Shown piece by piece: positions 1 to 7,201 of a stretch of DNA of 12,786 nt. How positions within the stretch are numbered: position 1 is the first letter of the stretch; every line of letters begins with the position of its first letter. The DNA is from Desulfobulbaceae bacterium UBA5628 (GTDB lineage Bacteria; Desulfobacterota; Desulfobulbia; Desulfobulbales; Desulfurivibrionaceae): the NCBI GenBank assembly GCA_002421565.1, contig DIKC01000191.1:1-12786 (forward strand), in the 5' to 3' direction. Both the position numbers and the translations under genes were made by a program. The notes below the pieces were generated by a model that saw only the letters and a program-made list of their open reading frames with translations, had not been told where the DNA came from and did no database searches.

Positions 1-345
1 GGCGGTTTTGTTCCGGGTGTTGACGGTCAACTCGAAGGGCTCCGGGCCGGCGGGGACGGCCGCCAGCAGCAGCCGTTCCCCCTCGATCCGGTAAGCGTCG
101 GCCGCCAAAGGAACGCCGTTTACGCTGATCCTGGTCAACTCCAGATGGCGGCCGTAAAGCTCAAGGGGCAAACCCGCTTCCGACCGGGCCGGGTTGCGGC
201 GCAAGACCAGACGGGAGGCGACCAGGGCCTCGGACTCGAACAAATCGACCCGCAGATCAATCTCGTCCACCAGAAAAGCGGGCGGCGTATATTCCGCCAG
301 CCGCACCGGCCTCGGCGCACCGCCTCCTTCCTTGCCGGCCGCCAT
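1..345 (-). CDS. pepN: Aminopeptidase N, N-terminal part (cut by window edge)
   Basis: PepN is a cytoplasmic zinc metallo-aminopeptidase of the M1 family that removes N-terminal residues from peptides. Only the first 115 residues are visible. They align by eye with the start of E. coli PepN: a short leader, then YTPPAFLVDEIDLRVDL (matching YRAPDYQITDIDLTFDL), then LPLELYGRHLELTRISVNG (matching the LRLNGEDLKLVSVHIND stretch), and ending LTVNTRNKTA. This is the N-terminal beta-sandwich domain; the GAMEN and HExxH zinc motifs lie outside the window. The ATG at 345 overlaps the TGA of the upstream transglycosylase gene (ATGA), with GGAGAG about 10 bases before it, so translation is probably coupled. 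It is the last visible gene of a five-gene operon. No signal peptide is seen, as expected for PepN. The identification rests on the N-terminal domain alone, so another M1 aminopeptidase remains possible. Confidence 0.82.
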   Translation of the reverse strand, partial: MAAGKEGGGAPRPVRLAEYTPPAFLVDEIDLRVDLFESEALVASRLVLRRNPARSEAGLPLELYGRHLELTRISVNGVPLAADAYRIEGERLLLAAVPAGPEPFELTVNTRNKTA

Positions 346-2333
346 CAGGAAAGGCTCTCCACCAGCGGCACCTGGATGCTCAAGCCCGGACTCAGGGCGT
401 TAAGATCAAGTTCCGGGTTATATTTACGGATCAGCCAGAGGGGGAGGTCAAATTCCAACCGGCACAGTTCCCAGATGTTGTCGCCCTTTTTCACCCGATG
501 CTCCCGCACCCCTTCCACCTTGAAGGCGGCAAAGAAATCCTCTTCCTGTTCCTTGTGAAATTCGTAGCGCCGTTCCTCGAAACCGGCCCGATCCACCTGG
601 GCCAGAGGAATCTTGAGCGTCTGGTCAAGGCGCAGAGTCCGGCCGAAATTAAGGCCGTTGAGCCGCCGCAACTCCTGGGCCCTGATCCCCAGCCATTCCG
701 CGTAATGGCCCAGAGTTTCCTCCACCTCTACCCGGATAATCCCGTAAAGGGAACCGCCGCCCTTGTCCTGCCAGACCCGTTCCACCTGGAGATGGCCGCT
801 GACCACCGCCGGATTGACTTGGGCCTCGCTTATGGCGGCCGGAACCTTATCCGGAGCCTTATTCGGGACGGCAACGGCCTTGGGAGGCTCCGGCAGCGAC
901 GGCCGGGCAACGGCCGCGACCTTGGTCGGCGGCGGCACCTGGGGCTCAAGAGCGGCCATACGTTGCTCAACCACCTTGGCGGCCACCGCCGCCCCCGCCT
1001 TTTCCTTCGTTTTCGCCTGCGCCAAGCGGGTCGGCGGTTCGCCCCGGCCGGGCAATCGCAAATTCTGGCCGGCATAAACCGTGGCCCGATTGCCCAACTG
1101 GTTGGCGGCAATCAACTCCTGCAGGGAAATATTGTGACGCCGGGCGATTGCACCGGCCGTATCGCCGGACTGAACCATGTAAAAATTGCTCCGCTGCTGT
1201 TGCGGCCGCAGCAAATCGGCAGGCAAGCCGGTGGCCGCCAGACGGGCGTATTCGGGACGATCCGGCAGGCGCAGGCGGTAACCCTTGGGAAGATGCTTGC
1301 GGCCCTGAAAGACCGGCTCCCGCAGGGCCGGATTGTAACGCCGCAGGGTCTCATGATCGATATTCAAATGGGCCGCCAACTCTTGCAACGGCAGATAACC
1401 GGTCAGGGTCAGCTCATGGCTGCTCAAGGGCGGTTCCAGGCGCAACTCCCCGAAATAACGGGAGGCGTTCTTGGCCACCTCCACTGCCGCCAGAAATTCC
1501 GGATAAAAATTACGGGAGGCAAACTTGAAATAACCGCCGTCATACTGGCGGAAGATGGTTTCGTAATCGCCGTGCTGGGCCTTGGCCCGCAACATGCCGT
1601 TGGCGCCGTGATTGTAAGCGGTGATCGCCAGGGGCCAGTCACCCAGCTTTTCGTAATTCTCCCGCAGGAAAAGGGCGGCGGCCCGGGTGGCGGCAATGGG
1701 ATCGCGGCGTTCGTCCACCACGTAATCGATGGTCATATAACGAGCGCCGGTGGCGCGCATGAACTGCCAGATTCCGGCCGCCCCGGCCTTGCTGTAGGCC
1801 TGGTAATTGAAGGACGACTCGACGTGAGGAAGATAGGCAAGTTCCTCGGGCAGGCCATGTTCGCGGAAAATCCGTTTGATCCGGCCAAGGTAGGCCCCGG
1901 AACGAATCACCCCTTCCCGGAAACGATCCTGTTGACCCTGCTGAAAACGGATATTGGCCGCCGCCGCCCGCAACCGTTCCGCCCCCGGATCGGGGCCGAA
2001 CATGGCCAGCACCCGTTGCTCCTCGGCCCCGGCCGGGGCCGCTCCCCCTGCCAGGGCCAGGAGCATGGCCCGGTATTTTTCCCGGGCCGCGTCCACCTTG
2101 GCTTTATTACGCTTACGGGCCGCGGCCTCCCAACTGTTCTCCACCTCGATGGCCTGATAAATCACGGCCAGATCGTTGCTGTCGTGGAGCAACCCTTGAG
2201 TGGAGGGATAACGCCCGAAAATATCGCGCCAGAAAGCGACATTGGGCTTGATGCAATCCGGCTCCGGAAACGACGCCAGGGCCGCCGTCGGCAGCCACAA
2301 GAGCAGACTCACAACCAGCAGCAACATCCGCAT
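345..2333 (-). CDS. Lytic transglycosylase with four LysM-like repeats (MltD type)
   Basis: This enzyme should cleave the glycan strands of peptidoglycan in the periplasm with formation of 1,6-anhydro ends. The 662-residue protein starts with a signal peptide (residues 1-20, a Leu-rich core ending TAALA). Residues about 140-295 form the SLT/GH23 domain: LPHVESSFN with catalytic Glu172, GAAGIWQFM at 185-192, and AYNHG at 239-243. LysM-like repeats follow at about 309-357, 383-428, 530-577 and 611-656; the first and third are divergent. A low-complexity Ala/Pro/Lys linker separates the second and third (about 430-512). No lipobox Cys follows the signal peptide, unlike E. coli MltD. The frame stays open upstream to 2636, but the ATG at 2333 is preferred: GGGAGG lies 7 bases before it, it begins the signal peptide, and it sits 2 bases after the stop of the GGDEF gene. 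The family call is firm; exact equivalence to MltD is not. Confidence 0.92.
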   Translation of the reverse strand: MRMLLLVVSLLLWLPTAALASFPEPDCIKPNVAFWRDIFGRYPSTQGLLHDSNDLAVIYQAIEVENSWEAAARKRNKAKVDAAREKYRAMLLALAGGAAPAGAEEQRVLAMFGPDPGAERLRAAAANIRFQQGQQDRFREGVIRSGAYLGRIKRIFREHGLPEELAYLPHVESSFNYQAYSKAGAAGIWQFMRATGARYMTIDYVVDERRDPIAATRAAALFLRENYEKLGDWPLAITAYNHGANGMLRAKAQHGDYETIFRQYDGGYFKFASRNFYPEFLAAVEVAKNASRYFGELRLEPPLSSHELTLTGYLPLQELAAHLNIDHETLRRYNPALREPVFQGRKHLPKGYRLRLPDRPEYARLAATGLPADLLRPQQQRSNFYMVQSGDTAGAIARRHNISLQELIAANQLGNRATVYAGQNLRLPGRGEPPTRLAQAKTKEKAGAAVAAKVVEQRMAALEPQVPPPTKVAAVARPSLPEPPKAVAVPNKAPDKVPAAISEAQVNPAVVSGHLQVERVWQDKGGGSLYGIIRVEVEETLGHYAEWLGIRAQELRRLNGLNFGRTLRLDQTLKIPLAQVDRAGFEERRYEFHKEQEEDFFAAFKVEGVREHRVKKGDNIWELCRLEFDLPLWLIRKYNPELDLNALSPGLSIQVPLVESLS

Positions 2334-2335
2334 GA

Positions 2336-3301
2336 TCAGCCTCCCGCCTTTGATTCGGCCGCAACTCCGGCGCTCTCCCGCCGGTCGATCAGGTAATTGC
2401 TGCCTTCCAGCTTTTTGACGTAATGCTTCAACTGGGAGGCAGCGGCGGAAACCTCGCCGGAATGGCGGTATTTGCTGCCCTGGCCGGTGATGAGAACCGC
2501 GATCGAAAGGCTGAGCAAGGGAAAGCGGGTTTCCTGATCCAGACGATCCTTGCCGATAAACTCGCCGGCCGCGATGTCTTCCGGGCTGAGGAACATATTG
2601 CGAACCAGGGAAAAATTGGCCAGCACCTGCCGACAAACCTCCTCCGCCTTTTCCTCGCGGACGATAAAGACAAAATCATCGCCCCCGACATGGCCGACAA
2701 AGCTGCCCTCCCGGGCCTTTTCCTCCACCACGTTGACGATGATCCGGGCCACCATCAGAATCACCTCGTCGCCCCGGGCAAAACCGTAGCGGTCGTTGTA
2801 GGGCTTGAAGTTGTCGATATCCACGTAACAGACCCCGTAAGCCGCCGGCTGATCAAGGGTCTGACGAATGGCCCGCAGAATCGAGGTATTGCCCGGCAGG
2901 CGGCTCAAGGGGTTGTTGTCGAAAACCCGCACCATCCGGGCCTCGGCCAATTGCAACCGGGCCAGCAGCACTTCGGCGGAAAAGGGCTTGATCAAGAAAT
3001 CATCCACCGGATATTGGCACCAGTTGAGCCCGGCCGCCAGGTCTTCCTCGTTGATTGCCAGCAGAATCGGGATATTGGCCTTTTGCAGACAGGAAGCCAC
3101 CGCCCGCACCAACTGGCGGTCGCCGTCACCGGCAAAATTCTTTTCCACCAGCAGCAGATCGGGCGGATCTTCCAGAATCATGGCCACCGCCTCTTGCAAC
3201 CGTTCGCTGCTCTTCACCTGATATCCGCCCTTGGCCTCCAGCAGCATCCGTATCGGAGCCCCCACAAACCCGGGCGAACCGGCAATCAGTAAGCGCGCCA
3301 T
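2336..3301 (-). CDS. Pseudo-receiver/GGDEF-domain protein
   Basis: This is a cytoplasmic signalling protein of 321 residues. Residues 1-120 have the response-regulator pattern, with an LLIAG strand, PPDLLLVEKNF and a conserved DDFLIKPFS (Lys105-Pro106). The phospho-accepting Asp is replaced by Glu53, and the acidic pair after the first strand is absent (A7-G8-S9). It is therefore a pseudo-receiver, or constitutively in an active-like state. After the NPLSRLPGN linker (130-138), residues 155-305 are a GGDEF domain with YVDIDNFKPYND (159-170, metal-binding Asp) and GGDDF at 206-210 in place of GG(D/E)EF. Activity as a diguanylate cyclase is uncertain: the second acidic position is kept as Asp but shortened, so it may be weak or act only as a nucleotide sensor. 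No RxxD product-inhibition site was seen ahead of GGDDF. The ATG has AAAGGG 8 bases upstream, lying inside the end of the HDOD gene. Confidence 0.87.
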   Translation of the reverse strand: MARLLIAGSPGFVGAPIRMLLEAKGGYQVKSSERLQEAVAMILEDPPDLLLVEKNFAGDGDRQLVRAVASCLQKANIPILLAINEEDLAAGLNWCQYPVDDFLIKPFSAEVLLARLQLAEARMVRVFDNNPLSRLPGNTSILRAIRQTLDQPAAYGVCYVDIDNFKPYNDRYGFARGDEVILMVARIIVNVVEEKAREGSFVGHVGGDDFVFIVREEKAEEVCRQVLANFSLVRNMFLSPEDIAAGEFIGKDRLDQETRFPLLSLSIAVLITGQGSKYRHSGEVSAAASQLKHYVKKLEGSNYLIDRRESAGVAAESKAGG

Positions 3302-3306
3302 ATTTT

Positions 3307-4200
3307 TTACCCTTTCTCCGCCCCGTCGGCCGGCAGGCCGCCGACCCCGCCGGCTTTAATATCAAGGCTGAATCCCTTGACATCCCAGAGTTTTTCCTCA
3401 ACCTCCACCAGCAGTTCATCAATATCTTCCGGCTTCAATTTGAGCAGTTCCCACGCCTCCGGCCGCAGGGCCGGGACCCAGACATCCTGGCCGTGACCGT
3501 AACCCAGACCGCGAATCACGATGTCGGAAAAATGAATGATGGCGGCGCTCAAGCGCTCGTTTTCGGCCTGACCGGGCTGGTGATGGCAACTGATCGGCTC
3601 GACCAGTTTGCCCGGCAGATTCCAGCTCTTGGCCAGCCAGCCGCCCACCTCGGCATGATCCAGACCGAGCACCTCCTGCTCCGCCTCCCGCCGGGAGATG
3701 CCGCGACTTTCCACCAGGACGGAAATCTGGGCGTACTCCTGAGGCAGTTCCATCTTGATCGCCACCTTGCCGAGGTCGTGGATCAAACCGGCGGTGCTCA
3801 CCTCCTCGGGGTCGCTCACCCCCAGCCGCTTGGCGAGAACGCTGCACACTACCGCGCAGCCCAGGGAATGCTCCCACAGCTCCACGTCCTGATCTTCCAT
3901 CAATTCAAAAATCGAGGCGCTGATGATCAAACTCTTGATGACGTTGAAACCGAGGAGAATAATGGCGCTGTTGATCGAACTCACCCGCTGGGGAAAGCCG
4001 TAAAAGGCGGAGTTGACCAGCTTGAGCAGCTTGGCCGCCAGGATGTGGTCCTTGCCGATCACCTTGCCCATCTGTTCGGTGGTGGTGTCCGGGTTCTCGG
4101 CCATCTGGGTGAGTTTGGTTACAATCCCGGGCAGAGTGGGAAGATTTTTTACCTCCCGCAGCGCCTTACGGATTTTTTCGCGCCGTGCATCATCCTCCAT
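3307..4200 (-). CDS. HDOD-domain signalling protein
   Basis: HDOD proteins are stand-alone relatives of HD-GYP phosphodiesterases that act in bacterial signal transduction; most are thought to be non-catalytic and to work by binding partners. In this 297-residue protein the domain runs from about residue 15 to 230, with LPTLPGIVTKL (20-30), LLKLVNSAFYGFP (58-70) and INSAIILLGFNVIKSLI (76-92), all typical of the family. Unusually, a near-complete set of HD metal-ligand candidates is present: H111, the pair H141-D142 in GLIHDLGK, H182, H206/H207 in CHHQP, and D226. The C-terminal 70 residues (WVPALRPEAWELLKL onward) look like a helical tail. It starts 1 base after the stop of the small upstream gene, with GGAGG ahead of the ATG, and is followed 5 bases later by the GGDEF gene. 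The three probably form one signalling module. A residual phosphodiesterase activity is possible but not shown. Confidence 0.9.
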   Translation of the reverse strand: MEDDARREKIRKALREVKNLPTLPGIVTKLTQMAENPDTTTEQMGKVIGKDHILAAKLLKLVNSAFYGFPQRVSSINSAIILLGFNVIKSLIISASIFELMEDQDVELWEHSLGCAVVCSVLAKRLGVSDPEEVSTAGLIHDLGKVAIKMELPQEYAQISVLVESRGISRREAEQEVLGLDHAEVGGWLAKSWNLPGKLVEPISCHHQPGQAENERLSAAIIHFSDIVIRGLGYGHGQDVWVPALRPEAWELLKLKPEDIDELLVEVEEKLWDVKGFSLDIKAGGVGGLPADGAEKG

Positions 4201-4201
4201 G

Positions 4202-4510
4202 CTACTGCCTCCGGGATTCGATCAGCCGTTCCTGAATGCGTTTTTTCAGGTACATCAGCGGCTTGATCTGGGTGACCTTGCTGAACCGGTGTTCCACTTC
4301 CAGCACCTCTTCCTTGAGACTCTTCTGCCCTTCCACCGGCACAGGAAAGCCTTCCACCGTGATATGGGTGATATCCATCCGCTTGAGCCGCTCGATCAGG
4401 CTGTCGGTAAGTTCGGTGCCCTTGCCGCAGAGCACCCGCCCTTCCGAAATCTCGACCTCCTTGGCCAGCACCATGCCGGGGGCCGCCTGGACGGTTGTAA
4501 TCTGTTGCAT
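4202..4510 (-). CDS. Small protein resembling the N-terminal module of HD-GYP proteins
   Basis: This 102-residue protein is not confidently recognised. Residues 10-54 (APGMVLAKEVEI, then GRVLCGKGTELTDSLIERL, then ITHITVEG) follow the pattern PGM.L...V....G.VL...G..LT...I..L....I..I.VEG. The same pattern is found in the small beta-rich module placed before HD-GYP domains (DUF3391-like). Residues 63-102 are predicted helical and charged, with many Lys, Arg and Glu. No signal peptide or membrane segment is present, so it should be cytoplasmic. It is the first gene of the operon and sits 1 base before the HDOD gene, so it may be a regulatory partner encoded separately instead of fused. The frame is open to 4534, but the ATG at 4510 has AAAGGAG 6 bases upstream and is preferred; the earlier ATG would lie over that site. 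The link to DUF3391 is a by-eye resemblance. Confidence 0.75.
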   Translation of the reverse strand: MQQITTVQAAPGMVLAKEVEISEGRVLCGKGTELTDSLIERLKRMDITHITVEGFPVPVEGQKSLKEEVLEVEHRFSKVTQIKPLMYLKKRIQERLIESRRQ

Positions 4511-4535
4511 GATTAAAGCTCCTTTGCCGGGCACA

Positions 4536-4564
4536 TTGACAGCTCAAACAAATGGCATTAAATT
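4536..4564 (+). promoter_or_regulatory. Candidate sigma-70 promoter for the FmdB gene
   Basis: A perfect TTGACA at 4536-4541 is followed after 17 bases by TAAATT at 4559-4564, a four-of-six match to TATAAT. This would give a leader of roughly 88 bases before the ATG at 4660. The rest of the 149-base divergent gap (4511-4659) must also hold the promoter for the minus-strand operon. There GATAAT, read on the minus strand at about 4563-4568, is a possible -10 but has no good -35, so it is not called. The plus-strand leader also has overlapping hairpins (GGTCAT/ATGACC at 4606-4625 and CCGGTC/GACCGG at 4604-4633). Confidence 0.45.
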
Positions 4565-4659
4565 ATCGCCCGTTCAACCTATAACTTAATTGATTTCAGG
4601 CCGCCGGTCATCCTGAAAAATGACCAAGACCGGTCGCCCAACCAAGAGGAGCAGTAAAC

Positions 4660-4932
4660 ATGCCGATTTACGAGTACGAGTGTCAAAAATGTCATGAGAT
4701 TATCGAGGTCAAACAGAGCCTGGCCGATGCGCCGCTCACCACCTGCCCGGCCTGCGAGGGCGAGCTTTGCAAGATCATCTCCCAGACCTCCTTCCGGCTC
4801 AAGGGCGGCGGCTGGTATGCCGACGGCTACAGCGGCAACGGCAAGGGCAAAAGCTGCCCGGCCGGCGACAGCGCCCCGGCTGCCACTCCCCCCTGCGGCA
4901 AGAGCACTGCTTGCGGCTGCAATTGCGGCTGA
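4660..4932 (+). CDS. FmdB-family zinc-ribbon protein
   Basis: This 90-residue protein belongs to the FmdB/CxxC_CxxC_SSSS putative regulatory family. Its start, MPIYEYECQKC, is the family hallmark. The two zinc-binding pairs are C8xxC11 (ECQKCH) and C33xxC36 (CPACEG), followed by the conserved ISQTSFRLKGGGWY. The C-terminal third is Gly/Ser/Pro-rich and carries a second group of cysteines (CPAG, PPCGKSTACGCNCG) that goes beyond the ribbon. The name comes from a proposed regulator of formamidase/amidase genes, but the function of most members is not known. The ATG is well supported by AGAGGAG about 9 bases upstream and by the conserved N-terminus. It is transcribed alone, divergent from the HDOD operon and convergent with queA, with only 13 bases between the two stops and no clear terminator there. 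Confidence 0.92.
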   Translation: MPIYEYECQKCHEIIEVKQSLADAPLTTCPACEGELCKIISQTSFRLKGGGWYADGYSGNGKGKSCPAGDSAPAATPPCGKSTACGCNCG

Positions 4933-4945
4933 TCCCCTCCCCTGC

Positions 4946-6040
4946 TTACTCTCTGATTACCATCGCCATGGCGTCGCCGTAACTGAAAAAGCGGTAGCGC
5001 TGGGCCACGGCATGGGCGTAGGCGGCGAGAATCCGCTCCCGGCCGACTAGGGCGCTGACCAGAAAAAGCAGCGACGAACCAGGCAGATGGAAATTGGTGA
5101 TCAGATTGTCCACTGCCCGGAAAACGTGGCCGGGATAGATGTAAAGATCGCAAGGGCCGCTCCGGGTCCGAACCACCCCCGCCGGATCGGCCGCCGCTTC
5201 CAGGGCGCGGACGGTAGTGGTGCCCACCGCCCAGATCCGGCCGCCGGCCGCCCTGGTTGCATTGACCAGGGCGGCGGTCTCGCCCGACACCTCCAGATAC
5301 TCGGCATGAATGGCGTGTTCCCGGATATCGACGCTCCGCACCGGGGCAAAGGTGCCGTAGCCCACATGCAGGGTGACCTGGGCCATCCCCACTCCCGATT
5401 CCCGCAGCCGCCCGAGCAGCCCTTCGCTGAAATGAAGCCCGGCGGTAGGGGCGGCCACCGCCCCGGTGCGGCTGGCGTAAACGGTCTGATAACGCCGGCG
5501 ATCCTCGGCGCTTTCCCCGGCTTCCCTGGTGATGTAAGGGGGCAGCGGCATTTGCCCGCGCCGGGCCAGGCAATCATCCAGTTCCCCGCAATAATGGAGC
5601 GCCACTTGCGCCCGGCCGCCCTCTTCCAGGGCCGTCACCTTCCCGGACAGATCATCGCCGAAGTGCAGGGTCATGCCAATCCGGCAGCGCTTGGAACTTT
5701 TGAGCAGGCCAACCGCCGCGACCGCGCTCCAGCCGGAATCTGCCGCCGGCAAGGCGGTATCCGGCCGGGGGTAATCAAGCAGCAAAAGTTCCACCCGACC
5801 GCCGGTTTCCTTGCGCCCCAGGAGCCGGGCCGGAAAGACCCGGGTATTGTTGCAGACCAGCAGATCGCCGGGCCGAAACAAATCCGGCAGATCGCCGAAC
5901 ATCCGGTCGGCCAGGGCGCCGTCGCGGCCGGGAAGCACCAGCAGCCGGGAGGAGTCCCGTTGCGGGGCCGGATGCTGGGCAATCAACTCCGGCGGCAGAT
6001 GATACTCATAGCTGTTCAACAAAAAATCGTCGTTATTCAC
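4946..6040 (-). CDS. queA: S-adenosylmethionine:tRNA ribosyltransferase-isomerase
   Basis: QueA transfers and isomerises the ribosyl part of S-adenosylmethionine onto 7-aminomethyl-7-deazaguanine at position 34 of tRNAs, giving epoxyqueuosine in the queuosine pathway. The family motifs appear in order: YHLPPELIAQHP (13-24), NNTRVFPARLLG (64-75, usually NDTRV), GGRVELLLL (80-88), QMPLPPYI (163-170), GAVAAPTAGLHF (193-204), LHVGYGTFAPV (224-234), HAEYLEVS (245-252), GTTTVRALE (273-281), NLITNFHLPGSSL (312-324) and FFSYGDAMAM (351-360). The length of 364 residues is close to E. coli QueA (356). A GTG at 6049 is in frame, but its G belongs to the likely ribosome-binding site AAAGGTG; the GTG at 6040, 6 bases after that site, is therefore preferred. 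No other queuosine gene is next to it. Confidence 0.95.
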   Translation of the reverse strand: MNNDDFLLNSYEYHLPPELIAQHPAPQRDSSRLLVLPGRDGALADRMFGDLPDLFRPGDLLVCNNTRVFPARLLGRKETGGRVELLLLDYPRPDTALPAADSGWSAVAAVGLLKSSKRCRIGMTLHFGDDLSGKVTALEEGGRAQVALHYCGELDDCLARRGQMPLPPYITREAGESAEDRRRYQTVYASRTGAVAAPTAGLHFSEGLLGRLRESGVGMAQVTLHVGYGTFAPVRSVDIREHAIHAEYLEVSGETAALVNATRAAGGRIWAVGTTTVRALEAAADPAGVVRTRSGPCDLYIYPGHVFRAVDNLITNFHLPGSSLLFLVSALVGRERILAAYAHAVAQRYRFFSYGDAMAMVIRE

Positions 6041-6117
6041 TAAAAACACCTTTGAAGATCGGCTTGCGGTGGGGTATTGGTAGCCTTAACCCCTAACCTT
6101 TGAACAGGAGAACTTCC

Positions 6118-7188
6118 TTGCTCACTCAACTAATTCTGGCGGCGGGCCTGGCGGTGATCGTCTCCGCCCTGTGCAGCATCTGCGAAGCGGTGCTTTATTC
6201 GGTGCCGCTCAGCCGGATCGAAATGCTGGCCCAAAACAACCGGCGCTCCGGCAAGATTCTTAAACGCTTCAAGCAGGAGATTCACAAACCGATCACCGCC
6301 ATCCTCACCCTCAACACGGTGGCCAACACCGCCGGGGCGGCAGTGGCCGGGGCGGCGGCGGCAGTGGTCTTCGGAGCCCAAAACCTGATCTGGTTTTCCG
6401 CCGTCTTCACGGTAACCATCCTCCTCTTTTCGGAAATCCTGCCCAAAACCCTGGGGGTGGCCTACAGCAAAACCCTGGCCCCCTTGATCGCCCATCCCCT
6501 GAACTGGCTGGTCAAAATCCTTGCCCCCATCGTCTGGCTGATTCAGGCGATTACCCGCCTGTTCGGCGGCGGCAAGGATCAGGCCCTGATCTCCGCCGAG
6601 GAGGTGGCCGCCTTTGCCGCCATCAGCCGCCGGACCGGGGCGATCGACAGCCAGGAGGAGCTGGTGATCAACAACATCCTGGCCCTGCGCCACAAGCAGG
6701 TGCGCCAGGCGATGACCCCCCGCACCGTCACTTTCACCCTGGACGCCACCATGACTGTGGCCGACGCCCGCGAGTTCGAGAAAAAATGGAACTTCCACAG
6801 CCGGGTACCGGTGTACGAGCGGGACCAGGACAACGTGGTCGGGATCGTGATGCGCAAGGACGTGCTGCTCAACGCCGCCGCCGGCAAGGACCAGATCCGG
6901 CTCAAGGAGTTCATGCAGCCGGTCTACTTTGTCCCGGAAACGGCCCGGCTGACCAAGGTGCTCCTCGATTTCTTCGAGCAGCGCCGCCACCTCTTCGTGG
7001 TGGTGGACGAATACGGCGGCTTCACCGGGGTAATCAGCCTGGAGGACGTAATCGAGGAGATCGTCGGCCGGGAAATCATCGACGAATCGGACCAGATCAA
7101 GGACATGCGGGAACTGGCCAAGCTAAAACGCAAAAAACTCCTCGGCCGCAACAACCGCCCCAAGGAACAACGCCCGCCCGGCGAGTAA
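6118..7188 (+). CDS. CNNM/CBS-domain membrane protein (CorB/CorC family, Mg2+/Co2+ transport type)
   Basis: Members of this family are membrane proteins linked to magnesium and cobalt efflux. The 356-residue protein has an N-terminal CNNM (DUF21) domain, residues about 1-150, with three to four hydrophobic segments (4-28, 60-84, 90-108, 122-148). It has the conserved TLNTVANTAGAA (64-75) and SEILPKTLGV (105-114). A linker with ISAEEV and QEELVINNIL leads to a CBS pair (about 195-252 and 263-320), including FVVVDEYGGFTGVISLEDVIEEI-type sequence. The protein ends with a basic tail and lacks the C-terminal CorC_HlyC domain found in many relatives. The frame is open from a TTG at 6100, but the TTG at 6118 is preferred: AGGAG lies 7 bases upstream and the CNNM domain starts there directly. 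Metal specificity cannot be read from the sequence. Confidence 0.9.
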   Translation: MLTQLILAAGLAVIVSALCSICEAVLYSVPLSRIEMLAQNNRRSGKILKRFKQEIHKPITAILTLNTVANTAGAAVAGAAAAVVFGAQNLIWFSAVFTVTILLFSEILPKTLGVAYSKTLAPLIAHPLNWLVKILAPIVWLIQAITRLFGGGKDQALISAEEVAAFAAISRRTGAIDSQEELVINNILALRHKQVRQAMTPRTVTFTLDATMTVADAREFEKKWNFHSRVPVYERDQDNVVGIVMRKDVLLNAAAGKDQIRLKEFMQPVYFVPETARLTKVLLDFFEQRRHLFVVVDEYGGFTGVISLEDVIEEIVGREIIDESDQIKDMRELAKLKRKKLLGRNNRPKEQRPPGE

Positions 7189-7201
7189 CCAGCTGTCCGC
7201 A

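Noticed and set aside
498..2396. Long plus-strand open frame (632 codons) opposite the transglycosylase gene
   Set aside because: It mirrors a gene with a signal peptide, catalytic motifs and LysM repeats. Its own translation is low-complexity (Gly, Arg, Leu, Gln-rich) with no domain, as expected for the complement of GC-rich coding sequence.
7189..7201. Possible terminator between the convergent CNNM and SIR2 genes
   Set aside because: Only 13 bases separate the stops, with no stem and no T-run.
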